A DNA stretch of 43,782 nucleotides from Bacteriovoracaceae bacterium (GTDB taxonomy: Bacteria; Bdellovibrionota; Bacteriovoracia; Bacteriovoracales; Bacteriovoracaceae): the NCBI GenBank assembly GCA_018675575.1, contig JABGXW010000004.1:1-43782 (forward strand), in the 5' to 3' direction. The notes under the pieces are model-generated. The model searched no databases and had not been told where the DNA came from. It worked only from the letters and a program-made list of their open reading frames with translations. Of this stretch, positions 16,177-23,611 are shown one piece after another; position 1 is the first letter of the stretch, and the number at the start of each line of letters is the position of its first letter. The position numbers and the translations under genes are program-made.

Positions 16177-17175
16177 TTATTCAATATTGTTATCAATTAT
16201 TGATTCAAGAAATTTAGTAAAATTATGTTCATTACTTTCCATCATTTTCGGAAACATAGAAATAGGAGTCATTCCTGGGAATGTGTTTATTTCATTAATA
16301 TAAATACTTCCATTTTGGTTTAGAAAAAAGTCTATTCTAGAAAGATGTCTAAGCTTAAGTGAAGTAAAGGCTTTGATTGCAAGCTCTTTCATTATGATGA
16401 TATCTTTTGTTTCAAGTCCTTTTGCTTCTACGTTTGTGATGGCCTTACTTGTTTTGGAATATTTTTGATCAAAATCATAAAATTGGTTTGGGGCAATTAT
16501 CTCACCGGGATTTGTGGCGATGACTTTACCTTCATATTCATAGACTGCCATTTCTAATTCCCTCCCCTCAATACACTTTTCAATCAATACATAAGGAGAT
16601 AATTCGAAAGCATGTTTAATGGCCATTTCTAAATCCGACTTATTTTTAACAAAGTAGCACCCTAGTGAACTCCCTTGACTAGAAGATTTTACAAATATTT
16701 TTTTTTCAGTTTCGAGAAAATTTTCGGACTTTAATTTATTTTCATTATTTATCTGATCGATGAAAAGGAAGGGAGAGTTTGGAATATTTAAAGCGTTAAA
16801 CCATAACTTTGTTGAGATTTTATTAAAGCAAAGGGCACTGGCTTCTGGTCCACATCCAAGATAGGCAAGTTTCATCATTTCAAAAACTGATTGAATTTGC
16901 CCTGTTTCGCCGGGAGGGCCATGAAAGCACGGTATAGCAAAATGAAGTTGTGTTTCTTTCTGTATCTGAGCTTCAAAAAGAATACCACCTTTTCTTAGCT
17001 CAACAACGCAGCCTCTTTCATCTTTTCTCGTTCCGTCTTTAGTCATCTCAACATAGAATATATTGTATTTATTAATTTTTTCTAATTGAGACTTAATATA
17101 CTTGGCCGAGATAAGTGATATCTCGTGCTCACTTGCGCCACCACCACAGATTAGTAGAATATTTTTTTTATTCAT
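16177..17175 (-). CDS. ddl: D-alanine-D-alanine ligase family ATP-grasp enzyme
   Basis: A 332-residue ATP-grasp ligase with all Ddl landmarks: GGGASEHEISLIS at 11-23, FHGPPGETGQIQ at about 84-95 (Ddl usually has H-G-P/x-G-E-D-G), the flexible loop KSSSQGSSLG, EKCIEGRELEMAVYE, and the metal site NEINTFPGMTP near 296-306. It joins two amino acids using ATP. True Ddl makes D-Ala-D-Ala for peptidoglycan, and many bacteria have that gene in the mur/fts cluster. Its place here, 12 bases before the fusion gene and 24 after thrS, suggests either the housekeeping enzyme in an odd place or a paralogue joining a different pair of residues. E-T in place of E-D in the HGP motif is a small deviation. A GGAAGAGG ribosome site precedes the ATG. 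Confidence 0.85.
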   Translation of the reverse strand: MNKKNILLICGGGASEHEISLISAKYIKSQLEKINKYNIFYVEMTKDGTRKDERGCVVELRKGGILFEAQIQKETQLHFAIPCFHGPPGETGQIQSVFEMMKLAYLGCGPEASALCFNKISTKLWFNALNIPNSPFLFIDQINNENKLKSENFLETEKKIFVKSSSQGSSLGCYFVKNKSDLEMAIKHAFELSPYVLIEKCIEGRELEMAVYEYEGKVIATNPGEIIAPNQFYDFDQKYSKTSKAITNVEAKGLETKDIIIMKELAIKAFTSLKLRHLSRIDFFLNQNGSIYINEINTFPGMTPISMFPKMMESNEHNFTKFLESIIDNNIE

Positions 17176-17198
17176 AATATACCTCTTCCAGGAGGAGC

Positions 17199-18947
17199 TT
17201 ACCTTAATTCTTTAGGCATTTTGTCAGCGTTTAGATCAGTAAATTTTGCTTCTAACTCTTGATTTGAATAAGTTTCAGAATTTCTTTCACCATAGGCCCT
17301 TAATGATACTGACTGACTTTCCATTTCAATGTCACCAATAACCATCATGAAGGGAGTTTTTGATTTTTGAATTTGTCTTGTTTTATATCCCATAGACTCA
17401 TTTCGGTCATCTACTCGAATTCTAAATCCCTTTGAATTTAAATCTTCACAGAGTTTATTAGCATAGTCTAAATGTGTTTCATTATTAACTGGAACAATGA
17501 CTGCTTGTTCATGCGCTAACCAAAAAGGAAAATTTCCGGCAACATGCTCTAAGTAAACTCCGAAAAATCTCTCTAGACTTCCGAGTAAGGCCCTGTGAAT
17601 AACGACAGGCTTTTCATCTTGTCCATTTTTATTAGTAAACTTTAATCCAAAACGTTCTGGTAATTGGAAATCTAACTGAATAGTCCCTAGTTGAAAATAT
17701 CTTCCAATCGCATCTGAGATTTCTACATCAATCTTTGGGCCATAAAATGCGCCGTCACCTTCTTTTATATCAAAATCAAATCCTGACTTTTTGAGTGCTT
17801 CGGTGAGAGCGTTTTCAGCAATGTCCCAAGTTTTATCATCTCCTGACTTTTTTTCAGGCCGTGTAGACAGATGAACCTTTATCTTTTTAAATCCAAAATG
17901 TTTATAACAAATAAAGAACATTTTCATGAGTTTTTGAATTTCTTCCTGAATACCTTCCATAGCGATGAAGACATGGGCATCATCTTGGCAAAATGTTCGA
18001 ACCCGTGTGAGGCCAGCTACAGCGCCAGCTTTCTCATAACGGTGAAGTCTGCCAAAATCAGCATATCTCATGGGGAGATCGCGATAACTATATTTATAAT
18101 GTTTAAACATAAGCATGTGACATGGACAGTTCATCGGTTTAACAGCATATTCTCTTTCATCAATTTTTGAAAAATACATATTGTCTTTGTAATGTTCATA
18201 ATGACCACTAGTATGCCAGAGGTCACTATCTAAGATTTGTGGAGTTATCACTTCACTATAATCGAACTTTCGATAAATTCTTCTCATGAATTCAATTAAT
18301 TCATTATAAATAAATGCACCTTTAGGCATAAAGAAAGGCGAGGCAGGAGCAACAGTTTCAAAATGAAATAATTCTAATTCTTTTCCGAGTTTTCTGTGAT
18401 CTCGTTTTTTAGCCTCAGCTAAAAAAGTGATATGTTCCTTAAGATCTTGTTTTTCGAGAAAACAAGCAGCGTAGACTCTTTGAAGCATTTGTCGCTTTTC
18501 ATCTCCACGCCAATAAGCTCCAGCAGTATGGAGCAGCTTAAAATAGGGAACGAGGTCTCTAGTAGTCTCCACATGGGGGCCACGACAAAGATCAATAAAG
18601 CTACCTTGCTCGTAGCAAGAGATTTCTTCGCCATCTGGCAAGTCATTAATAAGCTCAACTTTAAGCTCTTGACCCTTATCCTGAAAGAACTTTAAGGCCT
18701 CTTCACGCGGCATGACCTTACGCTCGATAGGCATATTCTCCTTAATCATGGCCTTCATGGTCTTCTCTATTTTTTTGAGGTCTTCGTCAGTGATCTTATA
18801 GTCCATTTCTATATCATAATAGAATCCATGTTCAATGGTGGGCCCAACCCCAAATTGTGGGGTCTGATCTGGCCATAATCTCTCTATGGCCTGAGCTAAA
18901 AGGTGAGCTGTAGAATGTCTTGTTGTCTCTAAATCAAATTTCGCCAT
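17199..18947 (-). CDS. thrS: Threonyl-tRNA synthetase lacking the TGS domain
   Basis: A 582-residue class II synthetase that charges tRNA-Thr. Compared with E. coli ThrRS (642) the first ~60 residues, the TGS domain, are missing; all later landmarks are in register. The editing domain keeps His11, His15, Cys121 and His125 (E. coli His73, His77, Cys182, His186). The catalytic zinc ligands are Cys274 in PMNCPCH, His325 in QDDAHVF and His451 in VIHRALLGSLERF. The anticodon-binding domain starts near 480 (AVIVPVN). The start has a GAGAGG ribosome site, so the short form is not a start error. It heads the minus-strand run leading into the Ddl-like gene; whether they share a transcript is likely from the 23-base gap but unproven. 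Confidence 0.95.
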   Translation of the reverse strand: MAKFDLETTRHSTAHLLAQAIERLWPDQTPQFGVGPTIEHGFYYDIEMDYKITDEDLKKIEKTMKAMIKENMPIERKVMPREEALKFFQDKGQELKVELINDLPDGEEISCYEQGSFIDLCRGPHVETTRDLVPYFKLLHTAGAYWRGDEKRQMLQRVYAACFLEKQDLKEHITFLAEAKKRDHRKLGKELELFHFETVAPASPFFMPKGAFIYNELIEFMRRIYRKFDYSEVITPQILDSDLWHTSGHYEHYKDNMYFSKIDEREYAVKPMNCPCHMLMFKHYKYSYRDLPMRYADFGRLHRYEKAGAVAGLTRVRTFCQDDAHVFIAMEGIQEEIQKLMKMFFICYKHFGFKKIKVHLSTRPEKKSGDDKTWDIAENALTEALKKSGFDFDIKEGDGAFYGPKIDVEISDAIGRYFQLGTIQLDFQLPERFGLKFTNKNGQDEKPVVIHRALLGSLERFFGVYLEHVAGNFPFWLAHEQAVIVPVNNETHLDYANKLCEDLNSKGFRIRVDDRNESMGYKTRQIQKSKTPFMMVIGDIEMESQSVSLRAYGERNSETYSNQELEAKFTDLNADKMPKELR

Positions 18948-19061
18948 TGTAACCTCTCGAAATCACGTTGTGCTTCGTATTCTTACATGCATAACTGTAA
19001 CAACGTAAAGATATTAAATCAATGAGTTAAAGACTAAAGTTTACAGGGTTATCTGTCTTTT

Positions 19062-19091
19062 TTGACTTGAAGCGTGAAGCTATGGTATGAA
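19062..19091 (+). promoter_or_regulatory. Candidate promoter for the TPR/winged-helix gene
   Basis: TTGACT at 19062-19067 and TATGAA at 19086-19091 are spaced by 18 bases, a fair sigma-70-type match. It would start transcription near 19098. That puts the ATG at 19087 inside the promoter and supports translation from 19153. It lies in the ~200-base divergent region shared with thrS. Confidence 0.45.
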
Positions 19092-19152
19092 TCTTACAGT
19101 TGTGATAGATGTTGCAACAAATTTACAGTTAATTCTTTTAGGGGAGTCAAAA

Positions 19153-20433
19153 ATGATGGATCAGAATATTATGGGACAAGTTGGAAGTGGTTCAATTGAA
19201 TCAGATCCTTCTCTCGCTTTTCTTAAATTTAATGAAGATCTCATTCCTTCTGCAGATGTTCTTAATACCTATGATATCGGTCGAGCATTCTACAATTTAG
19301 GTAAGATTCACTATGACAAGTCTGATTTAAATGCAGCCGAAGAAAATCTACTCAAGGCCTTAAAATGTACTGAAAAACCAAGAGATACTTTTTCAATCTT
19401 TAAAATCTTGGGATTCCTTATAAGAATTGCATCTGAAAAACTTGAAGATGAGAAGGCTGGCTCCTATATTTCAAATGCAGAAGAGCTGATCGAAGAACTT
19501 TCAACGGTTCTTGGAACTTTAACAGCTGAATACTTTTATAATGCGGGGATTGTTAAAAATTATTCAGGAAATTTTGAAGAAGCAAAAGAAAATTTTGAAC
19601 TAGCTTATAAGAAAGCAAAAGAAGAAAATGAGCCAGAAGTACTTGCAAAAACATTACTTGCTCTTGCAATTAACTGCTATAACAGAAAAAACTTTGAAGG
19701 TGCTCTTGATTATCTTAACCAATTGAGCCAATTATTAAAAATTATCAAAAAGAGCTACCTGTCAGGTGCAATGTACCTTTTTTCAGCTAAGATTTATTTA
19801 GAAATGGACCTTCATGAAAATGCGATCCATTACTTTAAAAAAGCGAATGAGACATTACAAGAAAAGAAATGCTGGAACCTATATGGATATATTCTGCTAG
19901 GTAAAGGTGCTGTTCATAAAAGATCTGGGAACTATGAAAAGGCACTTCTTTATTATCAATTAGGCTTAGAGTCAGTTGATACTCAAGTATTTAAACGATT
20001 AACTACTCTTCTTAGAAATGAAATCGAAGATGTAAATGATAGTAGTGTCGATCTTTATTTAGACAGAACAAATAGAAAGGTGAAAGAAAAGAACCTTGGA
20101 ACAATCGACTTTAAACATCGTTTTGTATTATTAGAGATTTTATTTCTTTTGGCCAAAAATCCAGGTCAATATTATGACAAAGAGCATCTCGCTAAATCGA
20201 TATGGAAAGATGAGTACAATCCTCTGATTCACGATAAACTAATTTATACATCAGTCAGTCGGCTCCGAAAATTAATTGAGCCAAAAAACGATAAAGGTGA
20301 GAAACGTAAATATATTATTCGTGGAAAAGATGGATATACTTTTAATCCTATGGTGAAGATTAGATTCCATATGGAAAGTAAAACCAATGAAGATAAGATT
20401 ATTGGAAATGTTGAACTAAGTTCACCTGTTTAA
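19153..20433 (+). CDS. TPR protein with C-terminal OmpR-type winged-helix DNA-binding domain
   Basis: A 426-residue probable regulator. I choose the ATG at 19153 (MMDQNIMGQ) because AGGGGAG stands just upstream; the earlier ATG at 19087 has no ribosome site and overlaps the likely promoter. Most of the protein is TPR helices, for example GRAFYNLGKIHYDKSDLNAA, YFYNAGIVKNYSGNFEEA, AMYLFSAKIYLEMDLHENA and ILLGKGAVHKRSGNYEKAL. The last ~110 residues form a winged helix of the OmpR/PhoB C-terminal type: FKHRFVLLEILFLLAKNPGQ, then IYTSVSRLRKLIEP as recognition helix, and the hairpin YIIRGKDGYTF. No receiver domain is present. It could read a partner through its TPRs. The divergent thrS promoter is an obvious but untested target. 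Confidence 0.8.
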   Translation: MMDQNIMGQVGSGSIESDPSLAFLKFNEDLIPSADVLNTYDIGRAFYNLGKIHYDKSDLNAAEENLLKALKCTEKPRDTFSIFKILGFLIRIASEKLEDEKAGSYISNAEELIEELSTVLGTLTAEYFYNAGIVKNYSGNFEEAKENFELAYKKAKEENEPEVLAKTLLALAINCYNRKNFEGALDYLNQLSQLLKIIKKSYLSGAMYLFSAKIYLEMDLHENAIHYFKKANETLQEKKCWNLYGYILLGKGAVHKRSGNYEKALLYYQLGLESVDTQVFKRLTTLLRNEIEDVNDSSVDLYLDRTNRKVKEKNLGTIDFKHRFVLLEILFLLAKNPGQYYDKEHLAKSIWKDEYNPLIHDKLIYTSVSRLRKLIEPKNDKGEKRKYIIRGKDGYTFNPMVKIRFHMESKTNEDKIIGNVELSSPV

Positions 20434-20454
20434 TTCTCTAAACTGGAAAAGGAC

Positions 20455-20997
20455 TTGCGGTTTTTAATAATTTTTGTATTTATTTCTCTCTTTAGTCAGG
20501 TCGTCACTGCAAATAATGTTCACTATTATGAAGATGTGGCCTTATTTAGAATTCAAAAGAAAACGGTCTTTTTCTCAGACTTAAGAATATATTTAAAAGA
20601 ATACAACTCATTTCGATGTCTTCAAAGAAACTCTCGGATTCTATCTAATCTAAAACTTGACTTTAAGAGTATAGATAAAGTTCCAAGATTGGAACCAAAT
20701 TATAAGTCTATTAATCTACATAAGAATTTTTTAAATGGAGTCATTAAATTGATTAAAATGCAGGTTTTTAGCTCTCGACACAATGTTTCTGTTTCATCTA
20801 AATTACTAGCTCACATGAATACTAAGAAGTGTGGATTACCTAAGTTTTCTAAGTGGAGCAATGAACTTAAATCTCTTTTACAGATGGAACTCTATGTTTT
20901 AGAACGATTTCCTTTAAATAATAAAAATGATTATAAAGAACTCAATTTATTTATTGATTCTGTGAATGATAAAGTTAAACATGCAGTCTACTTCTAA
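20455..20997 (+). CDS. Small secreted protein of unknown function
   Basis: A 180-residue protein starting at TTG, with GGAAAAGGA directly upstream. The N-terminus (MRFLIIFVFISLFSQVVTA) is a signal peptide with likely cleavage after VTA, so the mature part is periplasmic or secreted. The mature protein is basic and mostly helical, with two Cys (in RCLQRN and KKCGLP) that could form a disulfide. No family recognised. It lies 21 bases after the TPR regulator and its end overlaps the rimI gene, so the three are probably one transcript. Confidence 0.6.
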   Translation: MRFLIIFVFISLFSQVVTANNVHYYEDVALFRIQKKTVFFSDLRIYLKEYNSFRCLQRNSRILSNLKLDFKSIDKVPRLEPNYKSINLHKNFLNGVIKLIKMQVFSSRHNVSVSSKLLAHMNTKKCGLPKFSKWSNELKSLLQMELYVLERFPLNNKNDYKELNLFIDSVNDKVKHAVYF

Positions 20998-21493
20998 TTA
21001 CTCTTTTGAAACCTACAGTTACAACAATAATGAACGCCTTGGAGAATTAAACGATTTTTACTCCTTAGATAAATCTGAATTCAACTTCCCATGGAGTAGT
21101 GAAGAATGGGAAAACGTCGGATTGAGTGATGATCAGCATTATCTAGCAGGAATTTATATGGATAAGATCTTAATTGGATTTATATTGTTTCGATTAATAT
21201 TACCTAATGAACTTTCACATCTTCTTAAAATACTCATTTCGGTTAAATTTAGAGGCCGTGGTCTAGGTGATGAATTACTTCGCTACGCGTCGGACGAATT
21301 GAGTGAAAAAGGTTTCATGAAAATGTATTTAGAAGTCGAAAAAGACAACCTCAGCGCACAAAGGTTTTATTTAAAGCATGGATTTGAAATCATTCATTGT
21401 AAAAAGAAATTTTATAGCAATGGACAAGACGCATTGATGTTGCAGCGTGTTTACTCTCAAAACAATAGAAAATATTCACAAAAAAGCCAATAA
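20966..21493 (+). CDS. rimI: RimI-like ribosomal-protein-alanine N-acetyltransferase
   Basis: A 175-residue GNAT acetyltransferase. The layout fits RimI: FPWSSEEWE near 40-48 (family PWxxxxF/W), YLAGIYMDKILIGFILFRL, the acetyl-CoA loop VKFRGRGLGDELL, and the late stretch LEVEKDNLSAQRFYLKHGFE. In E. coli RimI acetylates the N-terminal Ala of protein S18; other GNAT roles are possible. It starts inside the previous gene (32-base overlap, or 17 if the second ATG at 20981 is used); neither ATG has a good ribosome site, so coupling to the upstream gene is likely. Confidence 0.75.
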   Translation: MIKLNMQSTSNYSFETYSYNNNERLGELNDFYSLDKSEFNFPWSSEEWENVGLSDDQHYLAGIYMDKILIGFILFRLILPNELSHLLKILISVKFRGRGLGDELLRYASDELSEKGFMKMYLEVEKDNLSAQRFYLKHGFEIIHCKKKFYSNGQDALMLQRVYSQNNRKYSQKSQ

Positions 21494-21528
21494 TTTTGCT
21501 ATTTTGTATATTGTTTGTTAATTGATAG

Positions 21529-21545
21529 ATGATCATGTTGATCAT
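21529..21545. promoter_or_regulatory. Perfect 7-bp inverted repeat, possible operator
   Basis: ATGATCA-TGT-TGATCAT is a perfect palindrome with a three-base centre, placed about 70 bases before rimP and followed by a T-rich run. It could be an operator or a small hairpin. No regulator can be assigned. Confidence 0.3.
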
Positions 21546-21585
21546 TTTATTTTCTTTAGGGAATTAAGTTAGTTAATTCTTTGGG

Positions 21586-21613
21586 GGGTGGGTTTTACCG
21601 ACCCTTTTTTTTT
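21586..21613 (+). terminator. Terminator-like hairpin ending at the rimP ATG
   Basis: The bases 21586-21604 fold as GGGT-G-GGT-TTT-ACC-G-ACCC: seven pairs, one G/G mismatch and a three-base loop. Nine T's follow directly (21605-21613). The rimP ATG begins at the next base. The form is that of an intrinsic terminator or attenuator for the rimP-nusA-infB operon. Confidence 0.6.
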
Positions 21614-22129
21614 ATGGTTTTAAGACAAGAAAGAACAGGAATAGATAAAAAATTTTACGAGCTGTGTTCAAAAGTTGTGTCCGATGAAGGGCTTACAATT
21701 TATGACATGGACTACTTACCCGGATCACATTGTTTGAGACTATATATTACACAAGGTGAGACTGATACTGCGGTTATAGAAGATTGTGCGAAGATAGATA
21801 AGGCATTATCACCTTTCATTGATGAAAGTGAGTGGATGCCTGAAATATTAAATTTAGAAGTTTCATCACCTGGACTTTTTAGACAATTGACGACTGTAGA
21901 GCATTTTGAACTAGTTTGTGGAAAAGATATTAGTCTTAACCTCAAACAAAATATTGCTGAATATATTAAAGGAAGAGAAAAGGTAAATAAGAAACAAAAT
22001 AAAGCAAAGAATGTTATTTGCAAATTGTTAGCAGTTAAGGAAGAAAGTTTGGAAGTTGTGGCATTTGGCCTTAAAATATCACTACTATTTACAGAAATTA
22101 AAAAAGCGAATTTAGAAACTAAGTTATAG
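21614..22129 (+). CDS. rimP: Ribosome maturation factor RimP
   Basis: A 171-residue RimP, needed for 30S subunit maturation. The family N-terminal domain is seen in IDKKFYELCSKVVSDEGLTIYDMDY, then YITQGETDTAVIEDCAKIDKALSPFID and the hallmark LEVSSPGLFRQLTTVEHFELVCGKDI. The C-terminal SH3-like part follows a basic linker (EKVNKKQNKAKN). The start is uncertain. The ATG at 21614 gives the right length but has no free ribosome site, since the preceding bases form the hairpin and T-run. A TTG at 21581 would add 11 unusual residues encoded by that hairpin. It begins the rimP-nusA-infB-rbfA-truB operon, 35 bases before nusA. Confidence 0.85.
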   Translation: MVLRQERTGIDKKFYELCSKVVSDEGLTIYDMDYLPGSHCLRLYITQGETDTAVIEDCAKIDKALSPFIDESEWMPEILNLEVSSPGLFRQLTTVEHFELVCGKDISLNLKQNIAEYIKGREKVNKKQNKAKNVICKLLAVKEESLEVVAFGLKISLLFTEIKKANLETKL

Positions 22130-22164
22130 GCCATCTGGGCCAAGAGAATTAAAAGGAAACAGTT

Positions 22165-23580
22165 ATGAACTTTTCAGAGTTGGGACGAGTAATTGAGGCA
22201 TTAGGAAAAGATAGAGGTATCGAAAAAGATATCGTTATTAAAGCAATTGAACAAGCGTTCTTAGTCACTGCAAGAAAGAAATTTGGTATTCAAGGTGAAT
22301 ATGAAACAAAGTATAATGAATCTGATGATGATATAGAAATTTTTCAATATAAAAATGTTGTAGATGATGTTCGCGATTCAATTGTTGAGATTGACCTCCT
22401 CGCGGCAAAAGCATTAGATGAAGAAGTAGAGATTGGAGATCAACTTGGTATAAAAATTGAAAATCCAAATTTTACTAGAGTTGATGTTCAGACTGCACGT
22501 CAAATTATTTTTCAAAAAGTACGTGATGCTGAGAGAGAAATATTATTTAAAGAATATAAACATAGAGAAGCTGAGCTGATTACAGGTATTGCTAGAAGAT
22601 ACGAAAGAGGTAATATCATCGTTGATCTAGGTAAAGCTGATGCAATACTTCCACGTAGAGAAGTCATTCCTGGAGAGAATTTTAAACCAGGCGATAGAAT
22701 TCAAGCTTATTTAACTGAAGTTGTTATGACTAATAGAGGTCCTGAAATTAGATTATCAAGAACTTCTCCAATGTTCTTAGTTAAACTATTTGAAATAGAA
22801 GTTCCAGAAATTCAAGATGGTACAATCGAAATTAAATCAGCTGCTAGAGAACCTGGACATAGGGCCAAGATAGCAGTTCTATCAGTAGATAAAGATATTG
22901 ATCCTGTAGGTGCATGCGTTGGTATGAAGGGATCAAGAGTTCAGAACATTGTAAATGAACTTCAAGGTGAAAAAATTGATATTGTAAAATGGTCTGATGA
23001 CATTGATGTATTTGCAAGGATGGCCTTGGCTCCTGCAGATATTACAAACACGCAGATTGATAATGAAGATAGATCAATGGACGTTGTTGTTGAAGAAGAT
23101 CAATTAGCGTTAGCGATTGGTAGAAGAGGTCAAAACGTTAGACTTGCTGCTATGTTATCTGGATATAAAATAAACATTATCTCTAAGGCGAAACTACAAG
23201 ATAAGATCAAACTTGCTGTTGAATCCTTAGTACAAATTCCAGGTCTCAGTGAAACGAAATCTCAGGTTCTTGTTCAAGCTGGAATTATGGCCATTGGCGA
23301 CTTTATATCTCTAGACCCTGCAGAACTTGCAGAAATACTTGAAATTGAAGTAACAGAAGCTCAAGCGTTAATCACGACTACGACAGACATGATTGAAAGG
23401 AGTGAGATTAATCTTGATACCGAAGAAGTAGAAGACGAATTGGTTGCAGCTTCTGCAGTACCTGCTTATCAAGGAATTTTGAAAAAATCATCTGGTGAAG
23501 ATGGTGAAAATGATGCTGAAAAATTCTCTGATGCTGAAAGAAGACTTAGAGAAGAACTTGCAGCTTTTAAATTAAAGTAA
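22165..23580 (+). CDS. nusA: Transcription termination/antitermination factor NusA
   Basis: A 471-residue NusA that binds RNA polymerase and nascent RNA, controlling pausing, termination and antitermination. Domains in order: the N-terminal polymerase-binding domain (1-~125), S1 (~130-200, ELITGIARRYERGNIIVDLG), KH1 with GMKGSR near 253-258, KH2 with AIGRRGQNVRLA near 313-324, and one C-terminal helix-hairpin-helix repeat (IPGLSETKSQVLVQAGI). E. coli NusA (495) has two such acidic repeats; here one is clear, followed by an acidic/variable tail. An AAAAGGAAA ribosome site precedes the ATG. Because NusA affects hairpin termination, the terminator ahead of rimP could be under its own control; that is inference. 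Confidence 0.97.
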   Translation: MNFSELGRVIEALGKDRGIEKDIVIKAIEQAFLVTARKKFGIQGEYETKYNESDDDIEIFQYKNVVDDVRDSIVEIDLLAAKALDEEVEIGDQLGIKIENPNFTRVDVQTARQIIFQKVRDAEREILFKEYKHREAELITGIARRYERGNIIVDLGKADAILPRREVIPGENFKPGDRIQAYLTEVVMTNRGPEIRLSRTSPMFLVKLFEIEVPEIQDGTIEIKSAAREPGHRAKIAVLSVDKDIDPVGACVGMKGSRVQNIVNELQGEKIDIVKWSDDIDVFARMALAPADITNTQIDNEDRSMDVVVEEDQLALAIGRRGQNVRLAAMLSGYKINIISKAKLQDKIKLAVESLVQIPGLSETKSQVLVQAGIMAIGDFISLDPAELAEILEIEVTEAQALITTTTDMIERSEINLDTEEVEDELVAASAVPAYQGILKKSSGEDGENDAEKFSDAERRLREELAAFKLK

Positions 23581-23611
23581 TTTTTTAAAAAAATATTGAG
23601 GAAGCTACTAA

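Noticed and set aside
18948..19152. T-box or other riboswitch ahead of thrS
   Set aside because: The divergent region is only ~200 bases and shows no T-box sequence or terminator on the thrS strand.
21494..21580. An initiator tRNA gene before rimP, as in E. coli
   Set aside because: No cloverleaf or T-loop sequence is present in this AT-rich stretch.
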